43,829 nt of DNA from Longimicrobium sp. (GTDB taxonomy: Bacteria; Gemmatimonadota; Gemmatimonadetes; Longimicrobiales; Longimicrobiaceae), in the NCBI RefSeq assembly GCF_035474595.1, contig NZ_DATIND010000110.1, positions 1-43,829 of the forward strand, written 5' to 3'. The position numbers and the translations under genes are program-made. Positions 7,263 to 15,388 of the stretch are shown one piece after another (position 1 is the first letter of the stretch; each line of letters begins with the position of its first letter). The notes under the pieces were generated by a model. The model had not been told where the DNA came from, made no database searches, and was given only the letters and a program-made list of their open reading frames with translations.

Positions 7263-8793
7263 CCTCCTGCGCCGGCTGAGCGCGTACCTGCGCCCGGTGC
7301 TGCTGGGCGCCGCGCTGGCCGTGGTCGCCTTCACCGGCGGCACCCTGATGCTGTACGAGGCCCGCGGCGCCCTTCCCGCGGCCGGCGGGCTGCTGGCCAC
7401 CTTCGCCGCCGCGCTCGCGGCCGGGCTGTGGGCCGGCGCGGGTGCCGACGAGGGGGATGACGAGCCCGATCGCGCCCCGGCCGGGCGGTGGATCCTGGTC
7501 GGCATCGCCCTCGGCGTCGCGGGCGTCATCGCCACCGTCTGGCGCGTGTACGAGGGCGAGCGGATGGGCGGCGCGGCGCGCGCGCTGGGGCTCCTGTTCA
7601 TCGTCGGCATCCCCGTCTACGCCATGGGATACCTCCTTCCCGGGCTGCAGGCGTGGGAGTCGCTGGCCGACGAGGACGCGGTTGACGGCGAGGCGGGGAT
7701 GCCGGCCGCCTCGTTCGTGGTCGCCGTCCTGGCGGGGATCACGATCGGCGCGGCGCTGGCCGGGCTGGTGCTCCTCCCCCGCTTCTCGCCGGGGATCCTG
7801 CTGCTGGGCACGGCGGCGGTGGTCACCTTCCCGCTCGCCTATCCCCGCCGGGGGCAGGCCGCCGCGACCGAGCGGACCCTGCTGATGGAGGAGCAGACGC
7901 CCTTCGGCACGCTGCGGGTGGAGGAGATCGCGTATCCCGGCAAGCGCCAGCCCGAGCGGCGCCTCTCGCAGAACGGCGAGATCGAGTCCGGCGAGCTGGT
8001 GCGCACCGGCGCGCCGACCTTTGCCTACATCGCCGCGGCGGAATGGCTGTTCGGGCAGATGGAGGCGCCGGGGCTGGCGTACCTCTGCCTGGGCGGCGGC
8101 GCGTACACCCTTCCCCGCCGCATCGCCGAGCGCGATCCGCGGGCGCGGATCACCGTGGTGGAGCTGGACCCCGAGGTCACCCGCGCCGCCTACCGCTGGT
8201 TCGGGCTGCGGCCGGAGCACGGCGTGCACTCCATCCACGGCGACGCGCGGATGGTGGCCCAGGGGCTTCCCGACGCCGCGTTCGACCGCGTGTTCCTGGA
8301 CGTGTACGACGGCACCGAGTCGGTCCCATACACCTTGGTGACGCTGGAGGCGCTGCGAGGCTTCAGCCGTCTCCTGCGCCCCGGCGGCGTGGTGGTGATG
8401 AACGTGATCGGCGTGGCCGAGGGCGAGGGTGACCGCCGCTTCTGGTCCACGGTGCGGACGGCGCGCGAGGCGTTCGGGAGCGTGCGGCTGTACCAGCACC
8501 TGGGGCGCGACTTTCCGGACCGGCAGAACTTCCTCATCGCCGCGTCGCCGGAAGCGGGGGTGCAGTTCCCGCCGGCCGCGGGCGTCTTCGAGCGCTGGGA
8601 CGAGGCGGAGTGGCCGCGCCTGGCCGGCACCACCGTGTTCCGCGACCGCTACGCCGACCCGCAGGAGCGTCGCGCCCCCCTCCCCTCCGGCGACGGTCCC
8701 CGCCCCGCGCTCGCCGCCGACCGCGAGCCGCTGCAGGCCGAGGCCCGCCCGGCGGATACCCATCCGGCGGAAGCTCGCGAGCCGGGGGATTGA
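7252..8793 (+). CDS. Membrane-anchored spermidine synthase-like methyltransferase-fold protein
   Basis: The 513-residue product starts at a TTG (7252) inside the end of the flavin reductase gene, with GGAGG 11 bases upstream. The first ~205 residues hold about six hydrophobic helices. Residues about 215-460 form a spermidine-synthase/SAM-type Rossmann domain: AYLCLGGGAYTLPRRI (motif I), ITVVELDPEVTRAA (motif II), HGDARM, then FDRVFLDVYDG. Fused membrane-spermidine synthase proteins of this kind are known in bacteria; most are not proven to make spermidine. The last 45 residues are Pro/Arg/Ala-rich and look disordered. Coupling to a flavin reductase is noted but not explained. Confidence 0.8.
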   Translation: MSRDLLRRLSAYLRPVLLGAALAVVAFTGGTLMLYEARGALPAAGGLLATFAAALAAGLWAGAGADEGDDEPDRAPAGRWILVGIALGVAGVIATVWRVYEGERMGGAARALGLLFIVGIPVYAMGYLLPGLQAWESLADEDAVDGEAGMPAASFVVAVLAGITIGAALAGLVLLPRFSPGILLLGTAAVVTFPLAYPRRGQAAATERTLLMEEQTPFGTLRVEEIAYPGKRQPERRLSQNGEIESGELVRTGAPTFAYIAAAEWLFGQMEAPGLAYLCLGGGAYTLPRRIAERDPRARITVVELDPEVTRAAYRWFGLRPEHGVHSIHGDARMVAQGLPDAAFDRVFLDVYDGTESVPYTLVTLEALRGFSRLLRPGGVVVMNVIGVAEGEGDRRFWSTVRTAREAFGSVRLYQHLGRDFPDRQNFLIAASPEAGVQFPPAAGVFERWDEAEWPRLAGTTVFRDRYADPQERRAPLPSGDGPRPALAADREPLQAEARPADTHPAEAREPGD

Positions 8794-8850
8794 TCCCGGA
8801 TCCGCCCGAACCGTGGAGTGGATTCGACGATCGGAAAAGATGGGTATCAT

Positions 8851-8901
8851 GAAGAGAAGCAGAGGAGCAGAGAGGAATTCTCTGTTTCTCTGCTTCTCTG
8901 C
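8851..8901. repeat. Inverted repeat, CAGAGACGCAGAG family (copy 2, AT-richer variant)
   Basis: The arms GAAGCAGAGGAGCAGAGAGGA and TCTGTTTCTCTGCTTCTCTGC pair around a central GAATTC. It lies between convergent genes ending at 8793 and 8946 and could terminate either. Confidence 0.7.
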
Positions 8902-8945
8902 GTGAATCAGGTCGGGCGCAGGCTACGATGACAGGTGCGGCCTGC

Positions 8946-9143
8946 TCACGCCGCGGCGGGCTTCTCGTCCCCGGTGCCGCCGTACTTGGGAGTGAGGCGG
9001 CCATCCGCGGTGTAGATGCCCGCGCGGATGGCGAGTGCCCAGAGCTCGTCGTCCGTCATGCGGTTGATCGAATCCATCACCCGGTGAAAGGCCTCGACCC
9101 CGGGATTTTCGGGCGGAGGTGGTACGAGCGGGTATTTACGCAT
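8946..9143 (-). CDS. 65-residue partner of the ART-like protein
   Basis: The ATG at 9143 has a textbook AGGAGG site eight bases upstream and overlaps the end of the upstream gene by 8 bases, so the two are translationally coupled. The product is soluble. It begins MRKYPLVPPPPENPGVEAFHR and holds the compact block MTDDELWALAIRAGIYTADG followed by RLTPKY. I recall the phrase 'AIRAGIYTxDGxLTxxY' recurring in small bacterial proteins without assigned function, but this could not be checked. Size and coupling fit an antitoxin or immunity role, though it is the downstream gene, whereas antitoxins are usually upstream. Confidence 0.75.
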   Translation of the reverse strand: MRKYPLVPPPPENPGVEAFHRVMDSINRMTDDELWALAIRAGIYTADGRLTPKYGGTGDEKPAAA

Positions 9144-9750
9144 CACTGCCTCCTGAAGATGCGCCGGAGATGGGGCTGAATACGCCCACGATGCACTGCG
9201 CGTTCCGTACGGCGATCTGGATGTGCGTCTCCATGTGCAGACCCGATCCGGGATAGATGGGCTCACCCTCCACGAACGCCGCGCGGACCGAGTCGTAGAC
9301 GATCCCCATCTCCTCCGCGTAAACCACCATCCCCTCGATTACCGAGCGATCCCTGAACCGCGCCTTTCCGCGGTTCTCGGGCACCCGGTCGCCGCGCGAC
9401 TGCAGAAGCCACAACCACCGCGCGTAGTAGTCCTGCAGCTGGGCCGTGAACCGGGTGTCCAGCAGGTCGAAGCAGAGGCCCAGCTGGATCACCGCGCCGA
9501 CCACGGCGGGCTTCCGCGCGTGCTGCATCTCCGCCCAGCGGAGCGCGCGGTCCGGTCCGTACTCCCAGAAGTATATCCCGCTGCCGAGCCAATCCCAAAG
9601 GTTCGAGCTCGGCACGAACCCCTCGCCGGCCAGGACGCGCGCGGCGACGGCATGGCTGCAGCCGTGGTATCCGTGGACCTGCCTGCTGTAGGCGGAGAGC
9701 GGCATCTCCTCCCGCGAGTCTGCGGGGTCTCGCGGGAGTTTCGGGCTCAC
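9136..9750 (-). CDS. ADP-ribosyltransferase-fold-like protein (DUF3990-like), putative toxin
   Basis: The 204-residue product starts at GTG 9750 with GGAG six bases upstream. N-terminal motifs resemble an ADP-ribosyltransferase NAD pocket: GYHGC (His29), then ARVLAGEGFVPSSN, then DWLGSGIYFWE (Tyr60, Glu63) and RALRWAEMQ. The order HG ... S ... GxGxYF ... A..WA parallels DUF3990 and other ART-like toxins. The C-terminal METHIQIAVRNAQCIVGVF may hold the final catalytic Glu/Gln strand. It has its own consensus promoter (9821-9849) and overlaps the 65-residue gene at 8946. I infer a toxin-like enzyme. The fold assignment rests on motif order only. Confidence 0.65.
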   Translation of the reverse strand: MSPKLPRDPADSREEMPLSAYSRQVHGYHGCSHAVAARVLAGEGFVPSSNLWDWLGSGIYFWEYGPDRALRWAEMQHARKPAVVGAVIQLGLCFDLLDTRFTAQLQDYYARWLWLLQSRGDRVPENRGKARFRDRSVIEGMVVYAEEMGIVYDSVRAAFVEGEPIYPGSGLHMETHIQIAVRNAQCIVGVFSPISGASSGGSDA

Positions 9751-9798
9751 GGGCGCTCCATGTCCGGGTCCGCGAACGATCGCGTGCGCAACGGGTGA

Positions 9799-9808
9799 TC
9801 TGTACAGA
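9799..9808. promoter_or_regulatory. Palindrome TCTGTACAGA near the start of the ART-like operon
   Basis: A perfect 10-base palindrome lies about 13 bases downstream of the -10 box of the promoter at 9821-9849, at the expected transcription start. It is a candidate operator for autoregulation of the two-gene unit. A 10-base palindrome can occur by chance. Confidence 0.35.
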
Positions 9809-9820
9809 GTGGGGGACAGG

Positions 9821-9849
9821 ATGATATTCTCGTACTCCGTTTACGTCAA
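9821..9849 (-). promoter_or_regulatory. Consensus sigma-70 promoter for the ART-like operon
   Basis: On the minus strand, TTGACG (9849-9844) and TATCAT (9826-9821) are separated by 17 bases: five of six matches in each box at optimal spacing. It lies 70 bases upstream of the GTG at 9750. It is one of the clearest promoters in the window and sits in unusually AT-rich DNA. Confidence 0.65.
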
Positions 9850-9872
9850 GATCATCTCAGGCCCTCGAATAC

Positions 9873-9907
9873 CGAAGCCCCCGCCGAACGAATCAGCGAG
9901 GGCTTCG
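9873..9907 (-). terminator. Hairpin after the basic-protein gene
   Basis: CGAAGCCC (9873-9880) pairs with GGGCTTCG (9900-9907). It is 26 bases past the stop of the minus-strand gene ending at 9934 and just upstream of the ART operon promoter, which it may insulate. Confidence 0.45.
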
Positions 9908-9933
9908 ATCACTTCTTCCGGACGCAGTCGGCG

Positions 9934-10287
9934 TCAGCGTGCCTTGCCGGGACCTCCGCCGCCGCGCTTCTGCTGGCGCTTCTGCATCTTGCGCAGCTCG
10001 CCCTGCATGTAGTCCGCGGCCTTCTGGCGCTGCTCCAGGTGGCGCTTCATCTGCTCGCTCTGCTTCAGCTTGGCGCCCTCGGTGCCCTTGTAGCGCGTGC
10101 GGTTCATCAGCTTGTTGATGAAGCGCAGCACCGGGCCGGTCAGGTACTTCACGATGAACGCCTGCGTGCGCTTGCCCTCCTTCTGCAGGTGCTGCACGGC
10201 GTACGGCAGCGCCTGGACCTGGTCCTGCACGGTGCGGTGCATCTCGGCGGCGCTGCGCTTCTTCTTCTTTTTCTTCGGCTCGGCCAT
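9934..10287 (-). CDS. Small, strongly basic protein of unknown function
   Basis: The 117-residue product starts MAEPKKKKKKRSAAEMHRTV, and its C-terminus (RKMQKRQQKRGGGGPGKAR) is again Lys/Arg/Gly-rich. The middle is helical (LPYAVQHLQKEGKRTQAFIV, LRFINKLMNRTRYKG) with many Gln/Lys residues. Charge and Gly-rich basic tail suggest nucleic-acid or ribosome binding. The frame is open upstream to 10536, but the ATG at 10287 is preceded by AGGAAAG. It is divergent from sbcD. No family recognised. Confidence 0.65.
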   Translation of the reverse strand: MAEPKKKKKKRSAAEMHRTVQDQVQALPYAVQHLQKEGKRTQAFIVKYLTGPVLRFINKLMNRTRYKGTEGAKLKQSEQMKRHLEQRQKAADYMQGELRKMQKRQQKRGGGGPGKAR

Positions 10288-10565
10288 CTTTCCTGTTCCG
10301 TCGGGGCGAAGGTTCCGCCAGGGGTGCGGGCACACGCGCGGGAGGAGGATGGGTACCCCCGCCCGCGATCTCCGTTCTCCCCGTTGCCGGGGGCGCGCGC
10401 CGGAGGTACGATTCACCGCTCGCGCTCCCGATTGATCTAGCCGGTCGCGGTCCCGCGCGCCAGTTCCAACGCGGGGCCGCACCTCGTTTGCTTTCCCGGG
10501 TACAGGGGGAAAGCCCGCGACCGGGCGTCCGTTCATCCGCAGTCCCCGTTCCTGCAGCGACTCAC

Positions 10566-11714
10566 GTGAAAATCGCCCATCTGGCCGACCTGCACCTGGG
10601 CTACCGTGCCTACCACCGCGTAACCAGCCGCGGCGTGAACCAGCGCGAGGCCGACGTGGCCGAAGCGTTCCGCCGCGCCGTGGCCCGCGTGGTGGAGATC
10701 CGGCCGGACCTGGTGGTGGTAGCCGGCGACGTGTTCCACACCGTGCGCCCGTCCAACACGGCCATCGCCGAGGCGTTCCGCCAGTTCTCGGTGCTCAGCG
10801 AGCGGCTGCCCGGCACGCCGGTGGTGATGATCGCCGGGAACCACGACTCGCCGCGCTCGGCCGACACGGGCAACATCCTCTCGCTCTTCCGCGAGATCGA
10901 GACGATGCACGTGGTCCACGAGGAGTGCCGCACCGTCTCCCTCCCGGCGATCGAGACCTCGGTCCTCTGCATGCCGCACGTTTCCCTCGCCGCCGACCAC
11001 CAGACGTCGATGGAGCCGGACGCGAAGGCCAAGCACAACGTGCTGGTCCTCCACGCCGAGGTGATGGGGAACGACGGCGAGCCGCGCTACCGCACCGAGT
11101 TCGGCGGCGCGCAGGTGCCCGAGAGCGCCATCCGCCCGCGCGCGTGGAGCTACGTGGCCCTCGGCCACCACCACATCGCCGCGCCGCTGGCGCCCAACGT
11201 CTGGTACGCGGGGGCCACGGAGCGGACCAGCGCCTTCATCTGGCAGGAGAAGAGCGCGAAGGGCTTCCTGGTCTACGATACGGAGACGAAGCAGGCCGAG
11301 TTCGAGGCGGTGGAGACGCGGGCCATCCTCGATCTCCCGCGCATCGAAGCCAAGGGCCTGAGCCCCACGGAGATCGACGAGCGCATCCTGGCCGCCGTCG
11401 GCCGCATCGACGACGGGATCCGCAGCAAGATCATCCGCCTGGTGGTGCAGGACGTTCCCCGCGCGGTGGTCCGCGAGCTGAACCACCGCCGCATCCGCGA
11501 GTGGAAGGCCGAGGCGCTGCACTTCCACCTGGACGTGCGCCCCCCCGAGGTACGCCGCCGCGCGTCGTCGGGCGCGCCGGCGCGGCGCCTGACGCTGAAG
11601 GAGCAGGTGGAGAACCACCTGGGCCGCTGGAAGCCCACGCGCGCCGGCATCCAGCCCGAGCGGCTGGTGGAGATGGGCGGCGACTACATCGACCGCACGG
11701 CGGAAGGGAGCTGA
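10566..11714 (+). CDS. sbcD: SbcD/Mre11-type DNA exonuclease
   Basis: The 382-residue product carries all the Mre11 phosphoesterase motifs: HLADLHLGYRAYHR (metal-binding Asp and His), VVVAGDVFHTVRPS, MIAGNHDSPRSADT, HAEVMGN and LGHHHIAAPL. With SbcC it forms the ATP-dependent nuclease that opens hairpins and processes blocked DNA ends. The start is taken as GTG 10566, which puts the first strand (VKIAHLADLHLG) at the N-terminus as in the family; the frame is open to 10488. The stop is followed one base later by the ATG of sbcC. The C-terminal ~120 residues are the capping/SbcC-binding region. Confidence 0.93.
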   Translation: MKIAHLADLHLGYRAYHRVTSRGVNQREADVAEAFRRAVARVVEIRPDLVVVAGDVFHTVRPSNTAIAEAFRQFSVLSERLPGTPVVMIAGNHDSPRSADTGNILSLFREIETMHVVHEECRTVSLPAIETSVLCMPHVSLAADHQTSMEPDAKAKHNVLVLHAEVMGNDGEPRYRTEFGGAQVPESAIRPRAWSYVALGHHHIAAPLAPNVWYAGATERTSAFIWQEKSAKGFLVYDTETKQAEFEAVETRAILDLPRIEAKGLSPTEIDERILAAVGRIDDGIRSKIIRLVVQDVPRAVVRELNHRRIREWKAEALHFHLDVRPPEVRRRASSGAPARRLTLKEQVENHLGRWKPTRAGIQPERLVEMGGDYIDRTAEGS

Positions 11715-11715
11715 G

Positions 11716-14151
11716 ATGAAGCTCGTCTCGCTCCGGCTGCGGAACTTCCGCCAGCACGCCGACACGGAGATCCACTTCCGCGCCGGCCTGACGGGCATCA
11801 TCGGCCCCAACGGCTCGGGGAAGTCCACCATCCTCGAGGCCATCGCCTGGGCCATCTACGGCTCGCAGGCGGCGCGGGGAACCAACGACACCATCCGCTT
11901 CGCCCGCGCGCAGCCGCGCTCGCGCGTGGAGGTGGAGCTGCGCTTCGCGCTGGGCGAGCAGGAGTACCGCGTCGTCCGCTCGCTGCACAGCGCGGAAGTC
12001 TATCTGGACGGCGGCGCGCAGCCGGTGGCGGCCACCCTCGCGGGCGCCAGCGTGTACCTCCAGCAGCGGCTGGGGATGACGCGCGAGGAGTTCTTCAACA
12101 CCTACTTCACCGGGCAGAAGGAGCTGCAGTTCCTGGCGGCGATGGGCCCGGCCGAGCGCGGGCGCTTCCTCTCCCAGGTCCTGGGCTACGAGCGCCTGCG
12201 CCGCGCGCAGGACCTGGTGCGCGAGCGCAAGTCCGAGCTGCGCGCCGAGATCCGCGGGCTCAAGTCCTCCCTGGGCGACCTGACCGAGCTGGTGGACGCG
12301 CGCATCGGCGCCCAGCAGCGCAGCCAGGCGGCGCTGGACGGCTGGAAGGCGGCGAAGGACGAGACGGCCCGGGCCGAGGTCGAGCGCAAGGCGTTCGAGC
12401 CGAAGTGGAAGGCCGCGCAGGAGGCGCGCGACCGCCACCGCGAGCTGGCGCACGCGCTGGACGGCGCCGAGCGCGACCGGGCCGCCGCCCGCCGCGACGT
12501 GGACCGCGCAGACACGGGGCTGCAGTCCGTGGCCACGGCCGAGGCCGAGCTGGAGCCGCTGCGCGCGCAGCTGGAGCCGCTCCCCGCGATGGACGACGAG
12601 TGCAAGCGGTGGGAGCAGCTGGCGCGGGAAGAGGAGAAGCGGAAGGCGCTCGCCCGGCAGCTGAAGGAGGCCGACGCGGAGCTGGAGCGCGGCCGCGAGC
12701 GGATGGAGAAGCTGGAGAGCGCGCCGGAGCTGGAGAAGAAGTTCGCGTCCGAGCTGGAGCAGCTGCGCGCCGCGCGCGACGAGGCGGCCGCCGAGGCGGA
12801 CGAGAAGAAGACGTCGTGGCTGGCCGACCGGCAGGACGCCTTCACCAAGCTGCAGAGCTACCGCGACCGCGCGCGCGAGCTGAAGGAGCAGATCGACAAC
12901 ATCGAGGAGCTGGGCCCCGAGGGCACCTGCCCCACCTGCGGCCGCCCCGTGGGCGCCGACTACGAGCGGCTGCTGGAGGAGCTCAAGGACCAGTGGATCA
13001 CGCTGGTGCAGGACGGGAAGTGGTGGGCCAGCCGCCACGAGCAGCTGGAGGAGAAGCCCGAGGACGTGGCGTCTCTCGAAGAGCGCGAGAAGCAGCTCGC
13101 GGCGGCGATCGACGACCGCGCGAACAAGCACACCCGCTGCCAGGCCGCGGTGCAGGAGCTGGAGACGATGCGCGCCGAGCGCACCCGCCGCGAACGTGCG
13201 CGCGACGTGCTTGCCGGGGAGCTGGCGGCCATCCCCGGCGGGTACGACCGCGAGCTGCACCGCCAGGTCGAGGCCGCGCTCCGCCACCTGCGCGGGCTGG
13301 AGAAGCAGGCCGCGCGGCTGGAAGAGACGGTGGGCCGCCGCGAGGCGTGGGAGGCCGAGCTGGCCGAGGCGACGGCGCGCGAGGCCGCGGCGATGGAACG
13401 CCACGCCGGAGTCGCGGCGGAGATCGCGAAGCTTGGCTTCAGCGATGCCGACTTCGCGGGGGTGAAGGCGGAGTACGACGCGGTGGTGGAGCGCCACCGC
13501 TCCTTCGAGCTGCGCGAGACGGAGATGAAGGGCGGGGTGCAGATCGCCGAGCAGGCGCTGCAGGCCGCCCAGCGCGCCGAGGCGCAGTACCACGAGCGCG
13601 CGAAGGCGCTGGGCGAGCAGCAGGGCGAGCTGGACCACCTGGACGAGCTCGACGAGGCATACACCGAGCTCCGCACCGAGCTGAACGACCAGGTACGTCC
13701 CGAGCTGTCGGAGATCGCGTCGATGTTCCTGGCGCAGCTCACCGACGGGCGCTACACGGCCATGGAGATCGACGAGGGCTACAACATCCTGGTGCTGGAC
13801 GAGGGCGAGGAGAAGCCGGTGATCTCGGGGGGCGAGGAGGACGTGGCCAATCTCGTCCTCCGCCTCTCGCTCTCGCAGATGATCGCGGAGCGCGCCGGGC
13901 ACCCGCTCTCGCTGCTGATCCTGGACGAGGTGTTCGGCTCGCTGGACGTGGCGCGGCGCGACAACGTGGTCCAGCTCCTCCACAACCTGGAGGACCGCTT
14001 CGAGCAGGTGATCCTCATCACCCACATCGAAGGCATCCGCGAGAGCCTGGACCAGGTGCTGCGCGTGGAGTACGACGAGCGCACCGGCACCAGCATGGTC
14101 CGCGAGGAAGACGTCACCAGCGACGCGCCGACGCCTCTCCTGGCCGCCTGA
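11716..14151 (+). CDS. sbcC: SbcC/Rad50-type ATPase
   Basis: The 811-residue product has a Rad50 N-terminus (MKLVSLRLRNFRQHADTEIH) with Walker A GPNGSGKST at 30-38, a long charged coiled coil, a zinc hook CPTCGRP at Cys405/Cys408, a second coiled coil, then the C-terminal ATPase lobe. That lobe holds the signature region (VISGGEEDVANLVLRLSLSQ) and Walker B LSLLILDEVFGSLD. It is shorter than the E. coli protein (~1,050) and closer to Rad50-like SbcC of other phyla, implying shorter arms. It follows sbcD by one base and ends just before a strong hairpin at 14171. It is expected to act with SbcD on DNA ends and hairpins, notable in a window so rich in inverted repeats. Confidence 0.93.
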   Translation: MKLVSLRLRNFRQHADTEIHFRAGLTGIIGPNGSGKSTILEAIAWAIYGSQAARGTNDTIRFARAQPRSRVEVELRFALGEQEYRVVRSLHSAEVYLDGGAQPVAATLAGASVYLQQRLGMTREEFFNTYFTGQKELQFLAAMGPAERGRFLSQVLGYERLRRAQDLVRERKSELRAEIRGLKSSLGDLTELVDARIGAQQRSQAALDGWKAAKDETARAEVERKAFEPKWKAAQEARDRHRELAHALDGAERDRAAARRDVDRADTGLQSVATAEAELEPLRAQLEPLPAMDDECKRWEQLAREEEKRKALARQLKEADAELERGRERMEKLESAPELEKKFASELEQLRAARDEAAAEADEKKTSWLADRQDAFTKLQSYRDRARELKEQIDNIEELGPEGTCPTCGRPVGADYERLLEELKDQWITLVQDGKWWASRHEQLEEKPEDVASLEEREKQLAAAIDDRANKHTRCQAAVQELETMRAERTRRERARDVLAGELAAIPGGYDRELHRQVEAALRHLRGLEKQAARLEETVGRREAWEAELAEATAREAAAMERHAGVAAEIAKLGFSDADFAGVKAEYDAVVERHRSFELRETEMKGGVQIAEQALQAAQRAEAQYHERAKALGEQQGELDHLDELDEAYTELRTELNDQVRPELSEIASMFLAQLTDGRYTAMEIDEGYNILVLDEGEEKPVISGGEEDVANLVLRLSLSQMIAERAGHPLSLLILDEVFGSLDVARRDNVVQLLHNLEDRFEQVILITHIEGIRESLDQVLRVEYDERTGTSMVREEDVTSDAPTPLLAA

Positions 14152-14170
14152 CGAAGAGAGCAGTTTCACC

Positions 14171-14226
14171 CAGAGACGCAGAGCCGCGGAGAACGACGGT
14201 CGTTCTCCGCGGCTCTGTGTCTCTGC
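14171..14226. repeat. Near-perfect inverted repeat, CAGAGACGCAGAG family (copy 3)
   Basis: Arms of about 26 bases (CAGAGACGCAGAGCCGCGGA...ACGA, and TCGT...TCCGCGGCTCTGTGTCTCTG) pair with a very short loop. It lies between the convergent sbcC and the gene ending at 14242 and is a likely bidirectional terminator. The left arm is nearly identical to the last 28 bases of the window. Confidence 0.85.
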
Positions 14227-14241
14227 GTAAACCCGCTGTTT

Positions 14242-15087
14242 TCAGCCTGCGCGCTTGCGGAAGCGCAGCCACACGCCGCCGGCGATCACGACGCCCATCC
14301 CCAGGATCCACGGCGCTTGGCGGCCCTGCTGCTCGGGCGTCTGGAGCGGGTTCAGCACCCACGGGTCTAACGCGAGCTTCACCCCCTGCTCCTCCATGTA
14401 GCGCCGCACCGGCGCCTCCATCGACCGCCACACCAGCCCGCGGATGGTCACCGAGCCGTCCATGTTCCGGCGCACCCGGTCCGCCAGCTCCTCCGGCCGC
14501 CCCTCGACGAAGACGGGGACCAGCGCGTCGTCCGCCGCGTCGCGCGCCGAGCGCAGGCCGAAGTACACGTGCTCGTCGCCGTTCTTGGTCTCGGTTACGC
14601 TGCGGGTGTCGGGCCAGCCGGTGATCTCCACCCAGCGGCTGGCGACGGGGCCGGCCATGTCGTCGGCCGTAACCTGCCGCAGCACGCCGTACGACGCCGC
14701 CTCGTTGCGGACGTGCAGCGCCAGCCCCGCGAACAGCAGGAAGATCGCCGCGGCGCCGGCCTTCGCACCCAGCAGTCCGTCGAAGCGCTCCACCAGCGTC
14801 CGCGCGCCCGCCGATGCGTCGCCCGCGTGGAGGCGCGCGGGAAGGACCCGGCGCAGCACCAGCGCGGTCGCGCCCCATCCCGCCAGCAGCGGCACGCCCA
14901 TCGACACGAACTGCAGGTAGTGGCCGAATTGCCGCATCTGCCATTCCGAAAGCCAGCGGTACGGCCCGGAGTAGGTGATCGCCCAGTACAGCGTGACCGC
15001 CATCCACACCACGAGGGCGGCGGCTTCCGGCCAGCTGAGCTTGTGATCGGGCCTCGGCGAGACCGCGGAAGGAACGGGCGTGCTCAT
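14242..15087 (-). CDS. Membrane protein of unknown function
   Basis: The 281-residue product has predicted helices at about 20-40 (AAALVVWMAVTLYWAITY), 58-80 (FVSMGVPLLAGWGATALVL), 107-124 (GAAAIFLLFAGLALHV) and a C-terminal one at about 255-272 (WILGMGVVIAGGVWLRF). Between helices three and four is a soluble domain of about 130 residues with SRWVEITGWPDTRSVTETKN and EHVYFGLRSARDAADDALVP. No family recognised. It is divergent from the TMEM175 gene. Confidence 0.7.
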   Translation of the reverse strand: MSTPVPSAVSPRPDHKLSWPEAAALVVWMAVTLYWAITYSGPYRWLSEWQMRQFGHYLQFVSMGVPLLAGWGATALVLRRVLPARLHAGDASAGARTLVERFDGLLGAKAGAAAIFLLFAGLALHVRNEAASYGVLRQVTADDMAGPVASRWVEITGWPDTRSVTETKNGDEHVYFGLRSARDAADDALVPVFVEGRPEELADRVRRNMDGSVTIRGLVWRSMEAPVRRYMEEQGVKLALDPWVLNPLQTPEQQGRQAPWILGMGVVIAGGVWLRFRKRAG

Positions 15088-15388
15088 GCTGGGATCCGGG
15101 GGGATGGAGATCGGGGGAACGCGAAGCGAGGTGCAGCGAGCGGGCTGCGATGCATCAACCGCTGAATTGCCGTGTGGACTCGAACATTATCTCCATCCTC
15201 CATTTCCGACAACAGTTTCCTTCGCGGCGGTTTATCATCTCCACCCGCTGCTGTTCGTGATCCGGTGGACGGGCGCGCGACGAACGGCATTGATCCGCAC
15301 CACCCTCGCGCGAACGGCGGGCGGCGAGCACTATTCGGGAAACGGGGAGATGCGCGGGCGCGCTCACGAACCAGCGAAGGGACGGGGG
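15088..15388. other. 301-base divergent intergenic region
   Basis: This separates two divergently transcribed membrane-protein genes and should hold promoters for both. It is AT-richer in the middle (about 15175-15250), but no box pair stood out. No gene or clear repeat is seen. Confidence 0.5.

Noticed and set aside
11431-14169. 912-residue minus-strand frame opposite sbcC
   Set aside because: Composition is low-complexity Leu/Arg/His typical of antisense GC-rich DNA; sbcC on the plus strand has all its motifs.
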